A program made the translations under genes and the position numbers. This document shows positions 7,560 to 11,895 of a DNA stretch of 11,895 nucleotides, one piece after another. The notes under the pieces are model-generated. The model ran no database searches. It was not told the DNA's origin and was given only the letters and a program-made list of their open reading frames with translations. Numbering within the stretch: the first letter of the stretch is position 1; each line of letters begins with the position of its first letter. Source of the DNA: Bacteroidota bacterium (GTDB lineage Bacteria > Bacteroidota > Ignavibacteria > Ignavibacteriales > Melioribacteraceae); the NCBI GenBank assembly GCA_021814855.1, contig JAKAHQ010000012.1, forward strand, positions 1 through 11,895, given 5' to 3'.

Positions 7560-8327
7560 ATGATTAACGATGTTATAAACATATCCAGGGAAGCCGGTGA
7601 AATTATCCGCGAAGGATTCGGTAAAAATTTTCTTGTAGAAACTAAAGGCAGTCTTACCAATTTGGTAACGGAAATAGATAAGCTTTCCGAAAAAACAATT
7701 ATTGAATTCATACGCAAAAAATATCCGGCGCATTCTATCTTAGCAGAAGAAAGCGGCGGCCAGGAATTCTCTTCGGAATATAAATGGGTTATAGACCCTC
7801 TTGACGGCACAACTAACTTTGCTCACGGACTTCCGATTTTTTCCGTTTCCATCGGCGTACAAAAAAATGATGAGATTCTCTGCGGAGTTGTTTACGATGT
7901 TATGCGCGACGCTCTTTATTCAAGCGAAAAGGGGAGCGGTTCATTTTGCAACGGAAGAAAACTTTCGGTGAGCTCAAACGACGATATTAGAAAAAGTGTT
8001 GTGGTTACCGGCTTTCCGTATAACATTGCAGAAAATCCGGACAACGCATTCGAAAGATTTATTTCATTCTTAAAAGAAACCCGTGCGGTTAGAAGACTTG
8101 GTTCTGCCGCAATCGATATGTGCTATGTTGCCGAAGGTGTGTTCGACGGTTTCTGGGAAGTCTCTCTTAATCCGTGGGATATGGCGGCGGGAGTTTTAAT
8201 TGTAAACGAAGCCGGCGGAAAGGTAACGGATTTTTCCGGAAACAAAATTGATATTTATCGAAAGCAATTGCTCGCAAGCAACGGTAAAGTACATTCTAAG
8301 ATGATTAAAATTCTTAATCGTAAATGA
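7560..8327 (+). CDS. suhB: Inositol monophosphatase family protein (SuhB-like)
   Basis: The 255-residue protein belongs to the Mg2+-dependent, Li+-sensitive phosphatases that hydrolyse myo-inositol 1-phosphate or related sugar and nucleotide phosphates in the cytoplasm. Motif 1 is Asp79-Pro-Leu-Asp82-Gly-Thr-Thr-Asn, motif 2 is Pro205-Trp206-Asp207 followed by EAGG (217-220), and the upstream metal ligands Glu63/Glu64 are present. All catalytic metal ligands (Glu64, Asp79, Asp82, Asp207) are intact and the length is typical. Family members also include fructose-1,6-bisphosphatase, histidinol-phosphatase and CysQ, and sequence alone does not fix the substrate. SuhB-like is the best match by length and motif context. 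The terminator upstream means it needs its own promoter in 7483-7559, but I see no convincing -35/-10 pair there. The ribosome site is a weak GAGAG just before the ATG. Confidence 0.92.
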   Translation: MINDVINISREAGEIIREGFGKNFLVETKGSLTNLVTEIDKLSEKTIIEFIRKKYPAHSILAEESGGQEFSSEYKWVIDPLDGTTNFAHGLPIFSVSIGVQKNDEILCGVVYDVMRDALYSSEKGSGSFCNGRKLSVSSNDDIRKSVVVTGFPYNIAENPDNAFERFISFLKETRAVRRLGSAAIDMCYVAEGVFDGFWEVSLNPWDMAAGVLIVNEAGGKVTDFSGNKIDIYRKQLLASNGKVHSKMIKILNRK

Positions 8328-8388
8328 TCTGTAAAGATTGACTGAAAGATGAACGATACATTTATAAATATAAGAGGAGCGGATAAAA

Positions 8389-8706
8389 ATGGCACGATGC
8401 AGAATTACTGTCGTAAAGAGAAGTCTGAATGCTGAATTAGCTAAGGAATTTATCAAGTCGGATGTTCATCCTTGTGAATTATTTAAAGACGGGCAGACAT
8501 TTGAGACCGACTTTTCCGGAAAGCCGGAAGGGTTTTGCGACTGGGCCTGGAACGATATTAGTAAAACGGTTGTAACCCTTGCCCGCGGAGGGAATTTTTC
8601 GACCGACATGTTTGAAAGCTGGATGAAGGATGATAGAAGTATGATTACATGCTGCACCGACGGAATTCGTCCGGTAATATTTAAGGTTGAGAGACTTCCG
8701 AACTAA
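8389..8706 (+). CDS. TIGR04076 family small conserved protein
   Basis: The 105-residue protein matches my recollection of the uncharacterised TIGR04076 family. The visible hallmarks are an ITVVKR start strand, HPCELFKDGQTF (27-38), PEGFCDWAWNDI (46-57) and CCTDGIRPVIFKVERL (88-103). It is soluble, with no signal peptide or membrane segment. Five cysteines (4, 29, 50, 88, 89) are present, and those at 29, 50 and 88/89 sit inside the most family-like segments. That would suit metal or redox chemistry, but no function is established. AAGAGGAG (8372-8379) gives a strong start 9 bases before the ATG. The gene is 61 bp after suhB with no terminator between, so both may share a transcript. The family call is from memory of its motifs. 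Confidence 0.82.
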   Translation: MARCRITVVKRSLNAELAKEFIKSDVHPCELFKDGQTFETDFSGKPEGFCDWAWNDISKTVVTLARGGNFSTDMFESWMKDDRSMITCCTDGIRPVIFKVERLPN

Positions 8707-8809
8707 TCCGAACCCAAAGAAATTCAAATTGCTGTTTTGTCTTTATCGGCTCAGAAATATTGATCCGGTGAATTCAAAGCATCCTATTTTCATTCAATCA
8801 TAAAATCAA

Positions 8810-8838
8810 TTAACAATTTATTAATCTGCCGTTAACAT
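8810..8838 (+). promoter_or_regulatory. Possible promoter for a small RNA or leader
   Basis: TTAACA (8810-8815) and TAACAT (8833-8838) are 17 bp apart, matching the sigma-70 consensus at five and four of six positions. In such AT-rich DNA this could be chance. It gains some weight because a terminator lies about 130 bp downstream with no gene between. Confidence 0.3.
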
Positions 8839-8844
8839 TCCCTT

Positions 8845-8976
8845 AATTTTAAAATCTCAAATTTAGTTCGAAGAAATTTTGCAGTTGAAAAAGATAGCGC
8901 AAAAATTTTTCGATGCAGAAAGGGTAACACATAAACTCCTCGTTTAGTCCCCTCGATGTTTGAGGGGATTTTTTTT
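8845..8976 (+). ncRNA. Candidate small RNA ending in an isolated terminator
   Basis: A transcript from the possible promoter would start near 8845 and end at the terminator at 8976, about 130 nt with no protein frame longer than a few codons. The segment matches no RNA family I can recognise (6S, SRP, tmRNA and common riboswitches were considered). Near the 3' end, CTCCTC (8936-8941) could pair with the same GAGGGG that forms the terminator, in competition with CCCCTC (8949-8954). That would allow a switch between two folds. The alternative is that this is only the distal terminator of the suhB/TIGR04076 transcript. Confidence 0.25.
8948..8976 (+). terminator. Rho-independent terminator in the intergenic region
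   Basis: TCCCCTC (8948-8954) pairs with GAGGGGA (8962-8968) around a seven-base loop, and eight T residues follow directly. It acts on plus-strand transcription, 242 bp beyond the previous stop codon and about 200 bp before the exporter promoter. Confidence 0.88.
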
Positions 8977-9172
8977 CGTCAATCAAGAAATATTTTTACA
9001 TACCTAATTTGAAATTCGAAATAAGAATTTCTTTACAAAAACAACTTCAATGTAATTTCAATCGTCTATTTACCGATGAATTTCGTTAATTCGCCGATTT
9101 TCTCTTAGCAAAGTTTTCTATCGGTTCTATTTTCGCATCAAAAATTTTGTAATGATTTAACGACGAAAAATG

Positions 9173-9201
9173 TTGGACGGCTTGTTTGAAGCAGATATAA
9201 T
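9173..9201 (+). promoter_or_regulatory. Sigma-70-type promoter of the exporter operon
   Basis: A perfect TATAAT (9196-9201) lies 17 bp after TTGGAC (9173-9178), which keeps the key TTG of the -35 box. Transcription would start near 9208, leaving a leader of about 55 bases before the adaptor gene. No operator-like dyad is visible beside it. Confidence 0.6.
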
Positions 9202-9262
9202 TTTTAATTTCGCCTCAAATTTATCCTTCCAAAACTGAAACTATTTAATCAAAGAGAATAAT

Positions 9263-10456
9263 GTGGAAACTAAAAACGCAGATTTATCATCGCTACGAAT
9301 TGACCGAAACGACAAACTTGAAAACCCGGAACGCAAGAGCAGTTTGTACAAAATTACCGGCACCGTAATATTTTTAATCGTCCTTGTTATTGCTGTTGTA
9401 TTGGGATGGAATTCGCTGACAAAATCTGCACTGGAAGTTAAACTGGCAACAGCCGCTTTGCAATCACCGGCGCAGACCAATGCAGTTTTAACAGCAAGCG
9501 GATATGTTGTGGCTCAAAGAAAAGCAGCTGTAGCTTCAAAGGGAACGGGACGCTTGGTTTACCTTGGAGTTGTTGAAGGCGACAAGGTTACCAAAGACGA
9601 AGTGATAGCAAGAATTGAAGACAGCGATATCAAAGCCCAGCTTGAACAGGCAAAAGCAAATTTGGAATTAAGCAAAGCCGATTTGCATGAAGCAGAGACG
9701 AACTACAACCGTCAAAAACAATTATTGAAAACGAATTCAACTAGTCAAATGGAAGTTGATGCCGCCGAAGCCAACTACAGAAAAGTTTTAGCTACTATTG
9801 ATGTAGCCAAAGCGCAGGTTCTGCAGGCAGAAGTTGCGATGGAAAATACTTTGATTCGTGCGCCGTTCAACGGTACAGTTCTAACTAAAAACGCGGATGT
9901 TGGCGAAGTTGTAGCGCCGCTTGGCGCAGGCGCCAATGCCAAAGCCGCCGTTGTAACAATTGCGGATATGGGTTCGCTGCAAGCAGAGATTGATGTTTCG
10001 GAATCCAACATCGAAAAAATATCCGTCAATCAAGATTGCGAAATCCGGCTCGACGCTTATCCGGATAAAGCTTATCCCGGTTACGTTGCTAAGATCGTTC
10101 CTACCGCCGATAGATCGAAAGCTACTGTGATGGTAAAAGTCGGTTTCAAAAATTACGATCAGCGCGTGCTGCCGGAGATGAGCGCAAAAGTTGTTTTCCT
10201 GAATGAATCGAATAAGAACGATAAGATTGAAGACACAAAACAGTTCCTTGTAGTTCCATCTTCAGCGGTAGCCAAGCGGAATAACGCTACGGTAGTTTTT
10301 GTAGTCCGTGATGATAAAGCGGTTGCAATTCCAGTAGTAACCGGAAAAGAACTTGGTTCCTTCACCGAAATTAAATCCGGCATAACTAACGGCGAAAAAG
10401 TTATCGATCCGGCAGACGATAAAATTCAGGATGGAATAAAAGTAAGCGCAAAATAA
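9263..10456 (+). CDS. Periplasmic adaptor (membrane fusion) subunit of an ABC exporter, MacA/HlyD-like
   Basis: The 397-residue protein links an inner-membrane transporter to an outer-membrane channel. After a charged cytoplasmic N terminus there is one membrane anchor at about 31-50. Two lipoyl half-motifs follow (about 85-120 and 195-245), the second containing TLIRAPFNGTV (196-206). They flank an alpha-helical hairpin at about 123-193 with strong coiled-coil character. Beta-barrel and membrane-proximal domains fill 246-397. There is no lipoprotein cysteine. The start must be GTG at 9263, because an in-frame stop (9236-9238) lies upstream with no ATG in between. An out-of-frame ATG overlaps it two bases earlier and reads only about 35 codons. 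AAAGAGAA (9251-9258) is the likely ribosome site. The ABC ATPase and permease downstream place it in a MacAB-type system rather than an RND pump. The substrate cannot be predicted. Confidence 0.93.
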   Translation: METKNADLSSLRIDRNDKLENPERKSSLYKITGTVIFLIVLVIAVVLGWNSLTKSALEVKLATAALQSPAQTNAVLTASGYVVAQRKAAVASKGTGRLVYLGVVEGDKVTKDEVIARIEDSDIKAQLEQAKANLELSKADLHEAETNYNRQKQLLKTNSTSQMEVDAAEANYRKVLATIDVAKAQVLQAEVAMENTLIRAPFNGTVLTKNADVGEVVAPLGAGANAKAAVVTIADMGSLQAEIDVSESNIEKISVNQDCEIRLDAYPDKAYPGYVAKIVPTADRSKATVMVKVGFKNYDQRVLPEMSAKVVFLNESNKNDKIEDTKQFLVVPSSAVAKRNNATVVFVVRDDKAVAIPVVTGKELGSFTEIKSGITNGEKVIDPADDKIQDGIKVSAK

Positions 10457-10467
10457 ATTTTATTGCA

Positions 10468-10490
10468 GCCCCGACATTTATGTCGGGGGC
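10468..10490. repeat. GC-rich intercistronic hairpin (REP-like palindrome)
   Basis: CCCCGACAT (10469-10477) and ATGTCGGGG (10480-10488) are perfect inverted arms with a two-base centre. One more G-C pair can form across a bulge. No T-run follows, so it should not act as an intrinsic terminator. It stands out as GC-rich in an AT-rich gap between the adaptor and ATPase genes. It may stabilise or process the mRNA, or be one copy of a dispersed palindromic repeat. A second small hairpin, GGGC/GCCC, lies at 10512-10523. Confidence 0.7.
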
Positions 10491-10559
10491 AAAGAGATGT
10501 TTTGTTATTACGGGCCTTAGCCCAAGAAAAATTAAATAGATCTATAGTTAGGAGTAAGT

Positions 10560-11246
10560 ATGTCGGCAATCATTCAAGTAAAAAATGTATCCAAGTCGTA
10601 TTGGAGAAACAGTTTGGAAATACCGGTTCTTCACAACATCACTTTGGATGTTGAGGAAGGAGAGTTCCTTGCGTTGATGGGGCCCTCCGGTTCCGGTAAA
10701 ACTACCTTGTTAAATTTAATCGCCGGAATAGATAGGCCTTCTCGCGGCGAGCTGTCGGTTGCGGGAACAGATATTGCAAAGCTCGGCGAATCCGCATTGG
10801 CTAAGTGGCGCTCATCGAATGTCGGTTTTGTTTTCCAGTTTTACAATTTACTTCCGGTTCTTACCGCGTATGAAAATGTTGAACTGCCCCTACTGTTGAC
10901 AAAGCTTTCCAAATCCGAAAAGAAGAAACATGTTGAGACCGCGTTGAATATTGTTGGCCTCGGAGATAGAATGAGTCATTATCCAAAGCAACTTTCCGGC
11001 GGACAGGAACAGCGCGTAGCCATAGCACGTGCGATTGTTACAGATCCGGTAATCCTGGTTGCAGATGAACCCACGGGTGATCTCGATAAAAATTCCGCGC
11101 AGGAAATTCTTACTCTTATGGAAAGATTGAATAAAGAGTTTAAGAAAACCATCGTCATGGTCACTCACGATCAGCATGCAGCTGAAAGAGCGTCGCACCT
11201 GCTTCATCTAGATAAAGGCGATTTGTCATCCAACGGCAAAGCATAA
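10560..11246 (+). CDS. ABC transporter ATP-binding protein, MacB/LolD-type
   Basis: The 228-residue protein is the cytoplasmic ATPase that drives the neighbouring permease. All motifs are present: Walker A GPSGSGKT (41-48), Q-loop Gln93, signature LSGGQ (145-149), Walker B VILVADE ending in catalytic Glu170, D-loop, and switch His203. The fragment [25 protein letters not shown] (88-112) is typical of the MacB/LolD/FtsE branch (type VII ABC systems). Glu150 after the signature replaces the more common Gln and should be tolerated. TAGGAG (10549-10554) lies 5 bases before the ATG. It is 103 bp after the adaptor gene, separated by the hairpin, and 13 bp before the permease. In E. coli MacB the ATPase and permease are fused; here they are separate. 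Confidence 0.95.
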   Translation: MSAIIQVKNVSKSYWRNSLEIPVLHNITLDVEEGEFLALMGPSGSGKTTLLNLIAGIDRPSRGELSVAGTDIAKLGESALAKWRSSNVGFVFQFYNLLPVLTAYENVELPLLLTKLSKSEKKKHVETALNIVGLGDRMSHYPKQLSGGQEQRVAIARAIVTDPVILVADEPTGDLDKNSAQEILTLMERLNKEFKKTIVMVTHDQHAAERASHLLHLDKGDLSSNGKA

Positions 11247-11259
11247 GCGAGGAGATGCC

Positions 11260-11895
11260 ATGAAAGTATTTAAATTAATTTTTAAGAACGCTCTCCGGCA
11301 CAAACTTAGAACCACTCTAACCATTCTCGGTATTTCGGTTGCGGTTATCGCGTTCGGATTATTGCGTACTGTTGTTACCGGATGGTACGCCGGTGTGGAT
11401 GCTGCGTCGGCTAACAGGTTAATTACACGTCAAGCCGTATCGTTTATTTTTCCGCTTCCGCTTTCTTATAAAGAACAAATTGAAAAAGTGCCGGGTGTGT
11501 CAGTGGTATCTTACGCAAATTGGTTTGGCGGAGTTTATAAAGATAAAAATCAATTCTTTTCCCGAATGGCGGTTGACGCTAACACCTACTTTGATGTCAC
11601 GCCCGAGTTCCTCATCTCGCCGAAAGAATTGGATACCTTTAAGAAAGAAAGGAACTCGTGCATCATCGGGGCAGATATTGCAAAGCAGTACAAACTAAAA
11701 GTCGGCGATCAAATGTCGTTGGAAGGAGATATCTATCCCGGTAACTGGGATTTTGTAATAGTTGGAATATATCAGCCGAAAAACAAAAACACAGACGCGA
11801 CTCAAATGCTTTTTCACTGGGATTACGTGAACGAACGCATGAAGGTTGAGATGCCTGGCCGCGAAAATGAAGTCGGTTGGTACATTATTCAAGTT
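11260..11895 (+). CDS. MacB/FtsX-like ABC transporter permease (N-terminal part, runs off window)
   Basis: An open frame of 212 codons starts at the ATG at 11260 and continues to the window edge without a stop. It begins MKVFKLIFKNALRHKLRTTL, the usual amphipathic start of MacB-type permeases. One membrane segment follows (about 19-41, LTILGISVAVIAFGLL), then an extended soluble region corresponding to the MacB periplasmic core domain. That region includes typical segments such as the IIGADIAKQYKLKVGD stretch near 136-151. The C-terminal three membrane helices of the FtsX domain would lie beyond the window. GAGGAG (11249-11254) sits 5 bases before the start. It completes the inner-membrane part of the exporter with the preceding ATPase and adaptor. 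Cargo is unknown; macrolides, lipids, lipoproteins, peptides and siderophores are all exported by relatives. Confidence 0.93.
   Translation, partial: MKVFKLIFKNALRHKLRTTLTILGISVAVIAFGLLRTVVTGWYAGVDAASANRLITRQAVSFIFPLPLSYKEQIEKVPGVSVVSYANWFGGVYKDKNQFFSRMAVDANTYFDVTPEFLISPKELDTFKKERNSCIIGADIAKQYKLKVGDQMSLEGDIYPGNWDFVIVGIYQPKNKNTDATQMLFHWDYVNERMKVEMPGRENEVGWYIIQV

Larger units (their letters stand above)
8707..9262. other. 556-bp intergenic region, AT-rich, mostly non-coding
   Basis: No convincing open frame is present. It holds a possible promoter (8810-8838), an isolated rho-independent terminator (8948-8976), a short AT-rich inverted repeat GAAATTC/GAATTTC (9011-9017 and 9025-9031) and a strong promoter for the exporter operon (9173-9201). 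The segments 8707-8800 and 9035-9170 show nothing I can name. Confidence 0.7.

Noticed and set aside
9011..9031. Inverted repeat GAAATTC/GAATTTC as an operator
   Set aside because: Seven-base AT-rich arms are expected by chance in this region and it is about 160 bp from the nearest promoter.
10469..10488. Hairpin as an intrinsic terminator
   Set aside because: No T-run follows, and the genes on either side belong to one exporter.
10463..10654. 63-codon frame between adaptor and ATPase genes
   Set aside because: It starts at the GC-rich hairpin, overlaps the ATPase start in another frame and lacks a ribosome site; composition looks like translated non-coding DNA.
11480..11698. 72-codon frame near the right edge
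   Set aside because: It lies in another frame of the permease gene, whose 212-codon open frame has family-like sequence throughout.

Overview
The window is AT-rich, roughly 40% G+C by eye. Its genes mostly have clear GGAG-type ribosome binding sites, and several promoters fit the ordinary sigma-70 layout. The gene set is cytochrome bd oxidase with an Rrf2 regulator, a very large multi-PAS kinase, an inositol-monophosphatase-family enzyme, a TIGR04076-type small protein and a MacAB-like exporter. Together with protein sequence style this suggests a free-living bacterium of the Bacteroidota/Chlorobiota/Ignavibacteriota group, perhaps Ignavibacteria-like. That placement is an impression, because no marker gene is present.

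Positions 1-4396 are on the minus strand. The window opens inside the start of a lysine/alanine pentapeptide-repeat (histone H1-like) protein. Next is a Lon N-terminal domain that stops before the AAA+ and protease domains but has a good promoter. It is followed by a 1099-residue soluble hybrid histidine kinase (receiver, six PAS domains, HisKA_2, HATPase). A 184-bp divergent intergenic region separates the kinase from the plus-strand genes.

Positions 4581-7482 look like one respiratory operon: an Rrf2 regulator with an IscR-like Cys3-His iron-sulfur ligand set, then cydA and cydB overlapping by 4 bp, closed by a rho-independent terminator. A perfect 15-bp-arm palindrome lies 23 bp before the regulator start and overlaps a plausible promoter, so it is the best candidate operator. 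The simplest reading is Fe-S-sensed control of a high-affinity oxygen reductase. CydA keeps its haem ligands but differs from E. coli at two positions near the quinol site and haem b558.

Positions 7560-8706 hold a suhB-like phosphatase and a small cysteine-containing TIGR04076-type protein. A 556-bp non-coding stretch follows (8707-9262). It contains an isolated terminator, possibly the end of a small RNA or leader, and then a strong promoter.

Positions 9263-11895 are an exporter operon: periplasmic adaptor, ABC ATPase and the first 212 residues of a MacB/FtsX-type permease that runs off the window. A GC-rich hairpin sits between the adaptor and the ATPase. No tRNA, rRNA, CRISPR array, transposase or integrase was seen. 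I found no wholly new multi-gene system. The most interesting items are the Rrf2/palindrome/cyd unit, the broken lon with a live-looking promoter, and the candidate RNA at about 8845-8976.
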